From Pigoraptor vietnamica (Eukaryota > Opisthokonta > Filasterea), in contig CALSCQ010000208.1 in assembly GCA_943704525.1 (NCBI GenBank), forward strand, positions 1-33,434: DNA of 33,434 nucleotides, in the 5' to 3' direction. A program made the translations under genes and the position numbers. Of this stretch, positions 20,901 to 32,392 are shown one piece after another. Under the pieces are notes generated by a model. It saw only the letters and a program-made list of their open reading frames with translations, did not search any database and was not told where the DNA came from. The first letter of the stretch is position 1. Every line of letters starts with the position of its first letter.

Positions 20901-21199
20901 CGAGAGCACGTTCACGATGTCCCACCGACAGGTATTGGGATTCGTCCGCGGGCTCGAGCTCTCACACACGCAATCATGCGCACACATCATGCGCGCCTAC
21001 ATTCTCGCAGCGTTTGCACTCGCACACACCCTGCATACACGTGCGTAAGTGCGCCCATTCACAAATGAGGGCTTCCCACTCACTCGCCTGTAACGTGTTA
21101 CAGGGCTTCCGCATTCGCTTCCGCCTGAAGGTCGACTGCGCACGTGACCCCTTCACCGGCAAATACCTCTATTCGATCGGCTATTGCATTGCCTGCTGA
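17976..21199 (+). CDS. Zn2Cys6 binuclear-cluster transcription factor with C-terminal PAS domain
   Basis: Exons 17976-18423, 18544-18701, 18843-19305, 19573-19707, 19855-20006, 20184-20286, 20436-20581, 20809-20931, 21104-21199; 607 aa. A basic patch AKKRK (91-95) precedes a Gal4-type cluster with C101, C104, C111, C117, C120, C129 (spacing C-x2-C-x6-C-x5-C-x2-C-x8-C), plus an extra C113. A basic linker KKRGPPPKADKRGRR follows. Residues about 150-370 are Ser/Pro/acidic, typical of an activation region. The C-terminus (about 495-607) is a PAS-like domain (IPYLVWNASARITYVSNSLC, then STPEDVLA). The order of zinc cluster then PAS is that of fungal ERT1/AcuK/AcuM carbon-metabolism regulators; equivalence of function is not implied. 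Start: ATG in good context (AAT-ATG-G). The intron after 20006 needs a GC donor; the alternative is an in-frame GT donor 24 bp downstream that adds eight residues. Confidence 0.87.
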
Positions 21200-21372
21200 A
21201 AAAGCGCGTGTGCTCGCGAAAAGTGCGAAGAGAACGAGGCGTCGTTTGTTGTCATGGCACGCCCGAGACCTCGTTCCTCTTGGCCTCCTCTTTGTTTGCA
21301 TTCGTCGTGAAAGAAGCGTGTTGCGCGTGGCGTGTGTTGGCGCCCCATCGCTCGCAGTCCCTCGCCCGTTCT

Positions 21373-21393
21373 CCCCCCCCCCCCCCCCCCCCC
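21373..21393. repeat. Poly-C tract (C21)
   Basis: Uninterrupted run of 21 C, about 175 bp after the Zn2Cys6-PAS stop codon. Other poly-C/G tracts in the window mark both window ends and several introns. Confidence 0.95.
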
Positions 21394-21582
21394 TTTCGTG
21401 TCCACGGAGTGCGACATATGTACTGTTCGCATGGACGTGACACTGTGCATCATTAAAGTACTGTAAGATAAGCGCCTTATGCCCAACGTGGGCCATAGCT
21501 ATCAAAATTTCAACTTCTCAGTGCGTCTGCAACAGAGCATTACATAGCGTGTATCGCTGGGCTTTCGGGCGAGGGACACGCA

Positions 21583-21645
21583 CATACGTACACACACACT
21601 CACACTCACACACACGCACACACACACAAACACACACACACATAC

Positions 21646-21688
<43 letters not shown>
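21583..21688. repeat. CA/TG microsatellite, intergenic
   Basis: About 105 bp of imperfect then pure CA on the + strand between two convergent genes. Confidence 0.95.
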
Positions 21689-21690
<2 letters not shown>

Positions 21691-21726
21691 AACTGTCACA
21701 CTCATGCGCTGACACATTTGCTCCTT

Positions 21727-23066
21727 TCATCCGCTGCTATTTAAGTGCCAATCGAAAGCGGCCCACTCCACAGCCGCGGCATAGTCGCCTCCATGCTCCG
21801 CGACGACGCCCTCAATCGCCGCACGCACGTCGTCGCTTGCCAACCGCGAAACGTACGCGACCACTGCCGCGTGTGTGCCGCCAAAATCCGCCATGTACCA
21901 GTTGAAGATGGGGGAGAGACGCACCTGCGCAACGCAGAGTCAAAGTGTGGGCATCAGCGTCGGACACGTACAGCACACAGGGAAAACGCATGCATGGTCT
22001 GCATAAGTGAGTGAGAGGATTTCGCGTCCCGCACACCGCGCGCACGCACGCAGAGAGTAGAGAAATTCATTGAGAGGGGGTGCAGAGTATATGGCAAAAC
22101 GAAAAGGCTGAGGCAAGAACACGACGGAAGGTACTTTAAGGCGCCTCTCAGCAAGTAAATTTCGCGCGCCATGTATAACATGCACGCACACATACACGCG
22201 CACGCACGCATCACATAAGATTTGCAACGCACCTTCCGTTTTTTCCGCCGCGTGCTCGGCGAACTGCTCGGCGAAGCGGCGGGAGAGTGCGATTGCTCAC
22301 TCGCAGACCCAAACAACGAACGAGCGAGCGTAGTAGACTTGGACGGCGCTGCGACCACAATCTCCACGTCGCCCTCCACAAACGACGAAGCGGCTAGTTG
22401 GAGCTCCGCGTCCAATTTTTCGGCGGAGAACACGCGAATGGCCGGACACGATCGCGAGCCGCAGTTGAGCGCAAAATGCACCCGCGGGTCCAACGGAACG
22501 GAAAAGGCACGGCGGGGATCTCCGTCGGAAAAGGGACGCCGTTGCGTAGCCGGGTGCGGTGAGTTGTTGCGGAGAATGCCGTTCTCGATGCTGTCGAGGT
22601 CGAGCACGTGGCCACCGACCACGTAACTCGTCGTCTTCCAAAAAGCGCGCAGTTCGAGCACGGATTTGATTTTTGGCGCGGCGATTGTGACGCCGTGGAG
22701 AGTGAGCGCATTATAAACGTTGATGAAAAAGGCGCGCCGCTCCGCCTCACTTAGCGAGATCACGTCGACGTTCGCCAGCGTGCGCGCGATGGCAACGACC
22801 GCCGCAAACTCGGCGCTGCCTCTCATCGCCGCATAATCCACGCTCCCACCGTCCTCTGCCATGTGCGCGCCTTTCAATCTCAGCAAGCGTCGGCTCAGCT
22901 CGCGACTCGCCGCGATGGCGTCACGCGGGGTTTCTGAGTGTTGTGTCTCGTCGTGTTCGCCTTCGTTGTTCTCCTGCGGCACATTCAGAGGGGCGCTGTT
23001 GCTCAGCCACGTGCCCCATGCTTCGTACCCGCGCAGTGCGATGCCTTTGAGCCAGTCGAGAGACAT
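21727..23066 (-). CDS. DUF547 family protein
   Basis: Two exons, 23066-22233 and 21924-21727; 343 aa. N-terminal 70 residues are variable, with a Glu/Thr-rich patch. Residues about 75-343 match the DUF547 family: RRAFFINVYNALTLHG (111-125 region), LDLDSIENGILR, HFALNCGSRSCPAI (198-210), then in exon 2 SPIFNWYMADFG and the closing FDWHLN. A Ser/Pro-rich insert ending STRRKKRK (271-278) sits at the exon junction. DUF547 occurs in plants, protists and bacteria and has no established biochemical activity; in plants it is often fused to other domains, but here it stands nearly alone. No signal peptide or membrane segment seen. Shares an AT-rich divergent promoter with the homeobox gene. Confidence 0.92.
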
Positions 23067-24098
23067 GGTTTTGCGTGTGTGACGACGCCTTCAGATTGCC
23101 GATTTTTGAAGTTGCGCTCGTGAGCGGTGCGAGTTGTGCCGGACACAACAGAATATGTCAGGACACATTTATGGTATCATGCTATTTTCATTATCAGCCC
23201 TCCATATGCCCAAATATAAACTTATTACAAAATAACTATACCAAAACAGGCATTTAAAATTTCCCCTAAATGCATGTTTAGTTTGTCCAGACACATACTT
23301 TATAATTTTAGTACATTTGGCAAATTTTCACATTCCAAACGCTTTTGAATTATTTTGGCGCCCGGACAGTCGCTCTTCAATTTAGTCCACTCCCATAGTG
23401 AGTCCATAGTCAAGCCCTCTTCAAATTTGGATCGCCCACACGCACATTTTTGGCGGGCAAAAAAAAAAACAGACGAAATTTTTTTCATTTCGGCTGTCAC
23501 TGCGTGTGACTATGGCCATGTATGGAAATATTCAAAATAAAAAAGTCCAGCCTCCCTCCGATCAAAAAATAATTTAAATTACGCGACGCACCCGAAATTT
23601 TGCCAAATTTTCGCCGTATGTGCAATTTATTTGCGCGTTATTCCCCCTTTATTTTCCCCCAATTTTTGCGCCCTCGACCACCCCTAATAAAGCCCCGCCC
23701 ATACATTTTCCCATAGTGAAATCGACCCTGCTTGCAAGACCCCTTGCGTCAACCGTCCAAAAAAAAATTGAAAAAGTGTGCGCGTGTCTTGCTGCTCTCT
23801 CCCCTTTCCTCTCTCTCTCTCTTTCTCTCTTTCTTTTCCTCGCTCTCACCTTCGTTTTTCGTGTTTTTTGACGACAGCTCGACTCGACTTTTTGGGCGTT
23901 TTGTATTTTTGGCGCGTAAACGCTACTCGCGCTTCCCTTTTTTGAATTCCGCTGCCACATCCTGCCACCTGCGCCTTCCTCCCACCGTCAGTGGCCCATC
24001 TGACGTCCCTGTCGTTGTGTCTTCAAGCCTTTACCACTCGCATTGCTCATCCAGTCCCAAGCACGCTGTCTTGTGCCTAGAGGCACTCGGTCGCGACG
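23067..24098. promoter_or_regulatory. AT-rich divergent promoter region with E2F-like sites
   Basis: Base composition drops sharply to AT-rich from about 23150 to 23780 between the DUF547 (-) and homeobox (+) genes, then becomes a CT-rich stretch (23795-23860). It carries several TTTTGGCGC-type motifs: 23353-23362 (TTTTGGCGCC), about 23446-23462 (TTTTTGGCGGGCAAAA), 23663-23673 (TTTTTGCGCCC) and 23906-23920 (TTTTTGGCGCGTAAA), all close to the E2F/DP consensus TTTSSCGC. Short open frames in the region are AT-driven and not convincing. Confidence 0.55.
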
Positions 24099-24277
24099 AT
24101 GCAGTCGGTACACCGGTCGGCCGACCCCCACATGGGCGCCATGGGCTACTTTGGGGAGCCGACGACGCAGACATCGTTGCAGCCGGACGAGAAGATGAGG
24201 TGTGTGACTTGTGCGCATCTTGCTGGCGGCTCTATGTCGGTGTCCTTTGGCTGTTACAGGGGTCTGTTTCAAATGTG

Positions 24278-24325
<48 letters not shown>

Positions 24326-25577
24326 CCTGTGTGTGTGTGTGGACTGTGTGTGTGTGTGTGTGTGTGTGTGTGGCCTGTGTCTTTCACGACGCTGATGTGG
24401 TGAGGTTGTGTCGAGTGGCTTGCATAGGCACAGAAGCATTCGTTTGTGCGGAGAGATTCACGCTGCGTGTCTACGTAAGCCCCTCACTTAATCCTCACCG
24501 GCATCATTCTCAGTGCGCGCAACCGGGTCAAGGGGACGCCCGCGCGCCGCTGCTTCACGCCCGAGGCACTTGCCGCGTTTGAGGCCATGTTCAAGACGGT
24601 CCCACAGCCGACGGAGCTGCAGCTGAAGGAGCTCGCCGGCGCATTCAACGAAGAGTTCACGGTGTGTAACACGTCGTTGCGAACCTCGGTGTACTGCCAC
24701 ACGTTTCACACGCACGCACCCTTTGGTCCGATTCGAGTCTCAGCCTTCGCCGTCAGTATACGCGCGTGCCCTCATGCTTGCCTCTTTGCGATTGCCCTTG
24801 CTCACCCTCACTGACCCATCTCGGTCGGCCCTGCGCAGCGCGTGAAGGTGTGGTTCAACAACCGCCGCGCCAAGGACCGCAAGAACCAGGACCCCTTCCT
24901 CCGGGGCAGCGCCTTTGCCCCCGACCTCGACAGCTTCAACCACCTCCTCGCGACGGCCGGCGGCGGCGGCGACCCCTACTACATTGGCTCGACATTCCAC
25001 AAGCTGCAGGCACAGTCGGGCGGTGCGTGTGCCGAGAGATTCGGCCTTTGTGCAAAATGCTTTTCTTTACTCGCTTGGCTTCTCTTTTATTCGTTGTTAC
25101 TCTCTTTTTACTGTGTGCGTCGATAGTTGTTTTGCATCGCCGTCGCTCATGCTTTTCCCTCATATTGTTCGCAGCCATCGTGGACCTGGACAACTTGCCT
25201 GACGTCATCACGCCCGAGATGGCCCAAGTGATGCGGGATCGTATCTTTGAGCTCGAGGCGATTGCCGCGGCCGTAAAGCGGGGAACGACCAAGAGGGGTC
25301 GGCCGAGCGACGGGTCTAGGTCAAAGCGCCGAAAGACGATTAAGAACCCCCGGACGGTGCGTGACCGTTGTTTATTGTTTTTGCGCGTGTGTGCGTGTGT
25401 GCGAGCTGTGACTCAACCCCGCGCTCTTCACTCTCAGATTCTGCGGCGCATTATGAACCGGCTTCGGACTACACTCAAGACGCAGAAGTTCGCCCAGGCC
25501 GGCTGGGAGGGAATGAAGGAGGTGCGTCGCGTATGCGTGTGTGTGTTTGTGTGTGTCTGTGTGTCTGTGTGTTTGTG

Positions 25578-25633
<56 letters not shown>

Positions 25634-26581
25634 TGGGTGACCTGTCCCTCCAGAAACCTTCGTCAGTGGTCGAATTTCTGTCGCGTATTTGTGCGCAGTG
25701 AATTCCTCGCGAGTGCCTCACGCCCTCTCTCTGTTTCCTGTTTCCCCTCCAGGTCAAGGTGGACGACCAGCTCTTCCCCGAGGAGTTCGACATGATCTTC
25801 TCGCAGAAGGGCGCGCCGATTTCGCAGGGCGACACGACCAAGCCCAAGAACAACATTGTCATGCGCGAGTACGACCTCAACGCCATGAAGGACGTGTTCG
25901 GCGACGACTTTATGGGCGAGGGACTCAAGGCCACGCTCTACGCTAAGGGTGCGTTCTCTCTGCTCCGCTCCGTCTGACGCGTCCTGTGTTCGCTTGTGTG
26001 TGTGTGCGCGCGCGCTGTGCAAGTGTGGGGGTTGGCTGTGCCTGGTCTCTCACACGATTTCCTCCGCCCACCGCAGCCAAGGGTACGACCGCTGTCAAGG
26101 CCCATAAGATCAAGAACGCGCCCACACAGGTCAACGGCATGTGTGAGTGTCGCCTTCGTCTGTCTGTCGTTCTTTTCTGTTTTTTGTTGTGTGTGCAATT
26201 ATTTTGCCCCACTTGAACTCACGGCCTCTTCTTTTGTGCCTTTTTTTTTCCCCTCCTTCTTCCGCAGCCGTGACATACAACAGCAAAACGCACCGATTGA
26301 CAATGCGCTTCCAGGCGTACATTACGATCGACCCCACGCAGGCGCTCCTGCCGGCATCGCTCGTGGTGCGTACTGTTTGCTTGTGCTCATGGTCGATACC
26401 CAGTGCTTCCTGTTACGCCATTTGCCGTGTTTCTCGTCAACGACCTCTCACAGTGTTGTGTGCCTCTTGCGCGTTTCCGTGTCTGTGGGTCTTTTCTCAT
26501 TTGTTTTGACACGACTTGCAGGGCCTTCCGCTTGGCGGCCACACTGGGCAGTGGGACCAGCCGCACGGTCTCGGCCAGTGA
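24099..26581 (+). CDS. Homeodomain transcription factor with AT-hook-like motif
   Basis: Exons 24099-24199, 24514-24661, 24839-25022, 25175-25356, 25438-25521, 25753-25948, 26077-26142, 26268-26365, 26522-26581; 372 aa, phases consistent. Residues 41-100 fit a typical 60-residue homeodomain: position 5 Arg, 8 Phe, 16 Phe, 20 Phe, 26 Pro, 34-35 Leu-Ala, 45 Val, 48-49 Trp-Phe, 51 Asn, 53 Arg (WFNNRRAK). There is no TALE insertion. Position 50, which steers DNA specificity, is Asn, which is uncommon. Residues 184-189 (KRGRPS) look like an AT-hook core in a basic stretch ending SKRRKT. Residues about 206-372 are well-structured in appearance (FPEEFDMIF, NNIVMREYDLNAMKDVFGDDF, HRLTMRFQAYITIDPT) but match no domain I recognise. 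Nuclear DNA-binding regulator by inference. Intron 2 splits recognition helix 3 at homeodomain positions 43/44. Confidence 0.87.
24280..24372. repeat. Intronic TG microsatellite
   Basis: GT repeats with two GTGGCCTGTG interruptions on the sense strand, in intron 1 (24200-24513) of the homeobox gene. Confidence 0.95.
25535..25631. repeat. Intronic TG microsatellite
   Basis: About 97 bp of GT repeats, sense strand, close to the donor of the intron 25522-25752 of the homeobox gene. Confidence 0.95.
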
Positions 26582-27159
26582 TGCGCATCTACGTCCGCTC
26601 ATAGTGCCTCTCTTCAGTCTTCGGTCCCATTTTTTTGTCTGGTTTCCCCACTTGTTTTGTCTGTTTGTTTTTTTTCGCGGCCGCGTGCGTTGCGTTTCGC
26701 CTCGTTGCTTTTTCTTGCCTCTCGCCTTGCGCGTTTGCCTCTGTCACATTCGCATCAACTCTGTCACCACCGCATGTCACATTCGCATCAACTCTGTCAC
26801 CACCGCACTGCGGCGCAAAAGAAAGCGCGCGCAATACATTACAATGCACTGTACATTCTGGCAGAACGCGGCACTGCTGGCTGGATTAACTGAGTTTGGA
26901 GGAGGAACAGTGTCATACGTCCATTCGTTTTTTCGCCAAGTCGATCACCTCCCAGAGTAACTCCCACCTTATCCTCGTGCTGTAACCCTCACCCAGAGCG
27001 TGATTTGCGCGAATTTGTCACGTGATTGTTACAAGCGTGTTACGGATTTCCAACACGTGCAAGATTTCAACTCGCAAAGTGGAGGCACACTATCCTCAGC
27101 TCCGTTGTTCCTGATTTCGCACCAAAGCCGTCTGAGTCCCTTCGGGGTCCTTTTTCAGA
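26582..27159. other. Intergenic region between homeobox and importin-4 genes
   Basis: 578 bp between two + strand genes. It holds a T/C-rich 3' region, a 33-bp tandem duplication (26742-26807), and near 27017 a GTCACGTGAT E-box about 145 bp before the importin ATG. No gene recognised. Confidence 0.65.
26742..26807 (+). repeat. 33-bp tandem duplication (two perfect copies)
   Basis: Copy 1 26742-26774 and copy 2 26775-26807 are identical; each starts TGTCACATTCGC and ends CACCACCGCA. Lies about 160 bp after the homeobox stop codon, probably in its 3' UTR. Confidence 0.95.
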
Positions 27160-28349
27160 ATGGAGCAGGTCTGTGTGCATCAGGGCATGCGTGAAGGAGG
27201 TGTTGAGGCGCTGAGATTTCACTGCGTTTCGCATGTAACTGACCGCTTTGAGCGCACTCGCTAATTTGAAGTCGTTTCTTTGTAGGTTGCTGCGCTCGAG
27301 CAGCTCCTGTTGCAGGTCATTGTGCCGGACAGCGACGTCGTGCGAGCGGTGGGTTCGTGACACTGTTGCTTCACTGTTACACAGCACGCGCAACTCGCAC
27401 ACACGCATGTGCGATGAATGGGCGGTGTGTGAGTGCCGTGTGTGTGTGTGTGCTGGTGCACTCATATTTGCTCTCCATGTCAAATAGGCCACCGAGCAAT
27501 TGAAGGTCATCTTTGCGAGTCCCTCGTGCATCGTTTCACTCGTGCAAGTGATCCGGCACTCGCAGTTTCCGGAGGTACGTCCACTCGGCGTTGTGGCTGT
27601 AGGTGTCGTGCGACGCGGGTCATGGACTATGTCCTTGTAATCTGTGTGCGCGAGTGCTGGAAAGAATGCGTGTGTCTCGGTGTGAACAACAATTCAATAC
27701 GGCAATCCCTTACCCCCATCTTCCGTAGGCTCGACATGTCGCTGCGGTCGTTCTTCGGCGGCGTGTCGTCAAGCAGTGGATTCGCCTCTCACGTGACAAC
27801 AAGGAGGGTGTGCGCGCGATGCTCCTCGACGCACTCGCGGCAGAACAGGTCGCCCCGATCAGCCACTCGATTTCCCGCGTTATTGCTGCAATCGGGCGCC
27901 ACGACATTCCCGCGGGCGAATGGCCCTCTCTTCTGAGCTTCATCAACGAATGCGCAACGAAGGGAGAGACGCGGCACCGAGAGGCCGGCGCGTTCGTCCT
28001 CGCATCGCTGTGCGAATCGGCGGCGGATGCTCTCCGCCCTCTCTTCTCTGCGCTGTTCGGGCTGTTGGCTCAGATATTGGCGGACCATTCTGCGGGAGGG
28101 AAGGCGCCGCTGTATGCCGTGGACGCACTTGCGAGCATTGTTCCGGCGATGGGGACGGAGCACGTGGCCGCCTTCCGCGCGCTGCTGCCGGGGATTGTAT
28201 CTGTGGTCGAGGGTTGTCTTGCAGCGGGGGACGAGCAGGAGGCCGCGAAGGCAATGGAGGTGTTCGATGTCATTGTCGATAGTGAGCTTCCCATTCTCAA
28301 GGGAGACCTCGGGTGAGGGACTGTGCGTGCTGCATGCACTTGTTGTGTC

Positions 28350-28412
<63 letters not shown>

Positions 28413-29266
28413 TGTGGGTGTGTGTAGGTGTGTGGGTGTGTGCGCGCGCGTGTGTGTGTGTGGGTGTGAGTGGGTGTGTGGGTGTGTGGGTGGGTGTGAG
28501 TGTGCATGTGCGTGTGCGTGTGTGTGTCTGTATGTGTGTCTTCTGCGCGCTCTGTGTGTGTATGTGTGTGTACAGTGCGTAAGCATGGATTCTCACACCT
28601 TAGCGCGCTCATACTTCAAACGCAGAAACCTCGTCATGTTCTTTGTTGGCATCGCATCAAGCGACGCGTACGAAGACGACACGCGCGTGCGTGCGCTGTC
28701 GTTCATCGCCTTTGTTGCTGAAGCGAAGCCGAAGGCCCTCATCAAGCAAAACGCATTCGCGCCCGTACTCAACGCACTCGTGCGGATCATTGCGACGGTC
28801 GCTGACGAAGAGGAAGGTCACAATACTGCACATCTCCCACTTCGCCATATTGCGCTCCCCCCCCCCCCGCACACACACACACACACACACACCTCATCCC
28901 AACCATCGCACCCCCTCCACCCTGCCCCTTCTGCGAGCGCGTGACACTCACACGCTCTTGCCCTTATTCGCTCTCTCCCATGCTCAACAGAGGACGACGA
29001 CGATGACGTGGAGGCCATCGAGTCGCGGTCGCCCGGCTCGTATGCCCCTCAAGTGATTGCGACGCTGTCGTATAATGTGCCGGGAGAGCGAATGAGCGCC
29101 GCGCTTATGCCACTTCTCACGCCACTGACGAACTCGGTGAACCCGCGCGAGCGACGTGCCGTCATGGTGTGCCTGACGGTGCGTACTGTTCTCTGTTCGC
29201 CCGAAACTCTTCCTAACTGTATGTGCTGGACTTCATAATACGCGGCCACATGAACACGGCGCGCGC

Positions 29267-29309
<43 letters not shown>

Positions 29310-32008
29310 TGTGTGTGTATGTGTGCGTGTGAGTGTGTATGTGTGCGTGTGTGAGTGTGTATGTGTGCGTATGGACGGCATTCACACTTTTAGAGAGTCG
29401 TCGCTGTAGCCATATGTGACTTCACACCGGCGCATACCTTACCCTTTTGGTGTGCCTTAGGCGATTTCTCAAGGGTGCGCTTCGTATTTGTCGCGACACA
29501 TTGACGGATTTCTCTCGACGGTGCTCGCCGGACTCACGGACCCGGACGAGTGGGTGGAGGGCACTGCTTGCTTAGTCGTTGCCCTCACTTTTTCTCTCTG
29601 TGCCACCGTGCACGGGCACGTTGGTATTGGCCTTTGTCTCTCTTCACTTTCACCCAACTCCGTGTGCGAATGGGCGAAAGATGCACCGCCGCTAGCTGCC
29701 GACTCTATCTCCACATAGAGTCGATGAAGTTTCAAACCACTACGTCGCCTCTCCTTTCACATTTCTGACATTCATCCGCACGTACACGCAGTTCGGTCCG
29801 CGAGGCCGCGGGCACGTGCCTCTCCGCCATGAGCATGGCCCTTCAGCCGGACATTAGCGCGCACCACGCCGAAATCGTCCCGCAGCTCTTCCGCGGTCTC
29901 AACGAGGCGACGTCTCTGCGCGTGAGGGAGAAAATCGCGACGGCCCTGGAAGCCTTCTGCCAGTACCTTGAGGCAGACATCACGCCGTACGCAACCCACC
30001 TCGTGCACGCGCTGCTTGCGTGGCTGGGCACGGGCGACAAACGGCTGGCATCGATGGCCTTTGGTATGGGAAAAGGCGCAACGCACACCAAGAACTCCCA
30101 CATGAACGCGCTCACACATACACGCATTTGCAACCGTCCGCCCTTCCTTTAATCCATCGTTAACGCTCGTGCTCGTTTCTGTCCACAGGCTGCATCTCTG
30201 CGACGGCGCGCTCTCTCAAGGGCGGTTTCGCGCCCTACTTCGCAGAGTGCATGCCTCACGTGATGGCGGCGATGGCTCTCTCTGCCGAGGAGGACGTCAT
30301 GGTCCGCATCGAGGCGACAGACACGGCGGGCGCCATCGCAGAGGCTGTCGGCGCGGCTGCGTTCGCGCCGTATGTGGAGCCGTGCATGCGGAACGGCTTC
30401 GAAGCGCTCGAGACGGTGGGCGTGCACACGTGTTATGGCGCTGTTGTCGTTGTGTGTGCTCGCATTCAATTATGTGTAAGCTGTCTTTGTGTGACGTACG
30501 CACTTTCGAGCCCCCGCGCGAGGATAGACACACATGCGGCACGTAGTTACAGATGGGCTTCTGACGCATTAATTTCAACGCAAATAACAGATCGAAGACT
30601 ATGAGCTCCGACACTGCGTGTACGGCATGTTCGCCGCCATTGCTGCGTGCCTCGGCCCGCAGTTTGCGCCCTACCTCGAAGTCACTCTGCGGTACCTTCT
30701 AAACTCGTGTGTGTCGGAAGAGGGCATAACGAAGCACAGGCGGGACGACGTTGCCGTGTTTGGGACTGAGGTGAGCGCTTAATGTGCCTCTACACTTGCC
30801 AATTTTCTACATATACACTTGATTGTGCGTCTCCGTGCATGTGCATGCGCCTCTGCGGTGTATTTGGGAGCCACGCAGGTTCCACAACTGTCGGCGTTGG
30901 TTCTCACACCAATCCACTGTTGCACAGTCCGACGGCGAAGAGGACGACGACGACCTCTTGGGAGTAACGGTGCACGAGGCCTTTCTCAACGAGAAGGAAA
31001 CGGCGATTAATGTGATCGGTGCCTTCGCGGAGCACGTCGGTGCGCCCCTTATGCCGCACATGACGAGCATCATTCCCACACTCATCGGGTGGGTGCCTCT
31101 GTGGCTACGCACGCACGTAGCGTACATGCGCACGCACACATTCATGCCACTGATCACACGTGCTCGGTTCTCTTCCGGCGTGCGCACGTAGCGTACATGC
31201 GCACGCACACACACCCACATGGTCGCACATATTCGATTCGCCACCTCCGGCACGTGCATTAACCCTCACCCTATCACCGTCCCGCGCAGCCTTCTCAAGC
31301 ACTTCTACCCGGATGCCCGCAAGGCGGCCGCGCAGTCTCTCGGGCAGTGCCTTTTGGCCATCCACGCCGCCTTCCCTCCGCCCGTCAGCCCGTGGACGCC
31401 CGGCCTCAACACTGCAGAGACGACTGCGGCCGTGAGCCAGGAGACTCGGTCCGCCATACGCGCGATTGTGCCGGAGTTGGTCGCGGCGCTCGACACGGAC
31501 AAGAACAAGCTTGTTGTGGTGGCTGTGGCGGAGGCCCTCCTCGCGGTGATCGAGCCCATCGGTCCGTTGGCGCTGGCGGATGGACAGGCCAACGCACTGT
31601 GCAGTGCCATTGAGGACCTGTTGAATAAGGCAGCGGTGTGTCAGCGGAGGGCGGCGGTGGGAGGAAGCGACGACGAAGAGGTGTGTGCTCGTGCGTGCGT
31701 GCGTGCGCAAGGCGTGTGTGCTGTTCTGTGCGTGCGCCTGCTTATCGCGCAGCCGGGTCACGTGTGTGATGAGGGACGTGTGGTGACAGAGGGATAACAT
31801 TGAGACTTACACGCGTTCACTTTCGGGTTCAGGACGACGGGGGCGACTCTGACGATGGAGAGCCGTCTGATGAAGAGGCGGAGCACGACGCGCTCCTTGT
31901 CGAAAACGCAGCGGACCTTCTCGTCGCCGTCGCGAAGATTTCGGGCGCTGAATTCGCGGCGCTGTTTGTCGTGTTGTGGCCAGCCCTGAAGAAGTGGGTT
32001 GTATTGCA

Positions 32009-32084
<76 letters not shown>

Positions 32085-32358
32085 GCGTTCTTTTGACGTA
32101 TGTGTCTTGTCGCTGCATTGAGGCGTTACAGTAGCTGTCCATTGACACCTGCGCGCACGTGTACCCGTTCGCAGGTACGGGCGGAAGAGGAGCGCTGAGA
32201 GCGAGCGGTCGCTTGCAACGGGCACTCTGGCCGAAGTGATGGAGGTCATTGGGGAACAGGGCGTCGCAGCATTCGCGCCGGTGTGTGTGCGGCGTCATTT
32301 GTGTCTCTGTGTGGGGGTGTGCTGTGGCTATGGGTGTGTTTGTGTGTGTGTGTGTGTG

Positions 32359-32392
<34 letters not shown>

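Larger units (their letters stand above)
21200..21726. other. Convergent intergenic region
   Basis: 527 bp between the stop codons of the Zn2Cys6-PAS gene (+) and the DUF547 gene (-). Contains a C21 tract (21373-21393), an ATTAAAG sequence near 21453 that could act as a poly(A) signal for the + gene, and a CA microsatellite. Confidence 0.7.

Noticed and set aside
23300-23500. Short minus-strand open frame in the AT-rich promoter (66 codons, with CACG and CPGAK)
   Set aside because: Codon use and composition follow the AT-rich background; no family recognised and it overlaps the E2F-like sites.
24842-25126. Reading of the homeobox exons as separate short proteins
   Set aside because: Phase-consistent donor and acceptor sites join them into one 372-residue protein with an intact homeodomain across the 24661/24839 junction.
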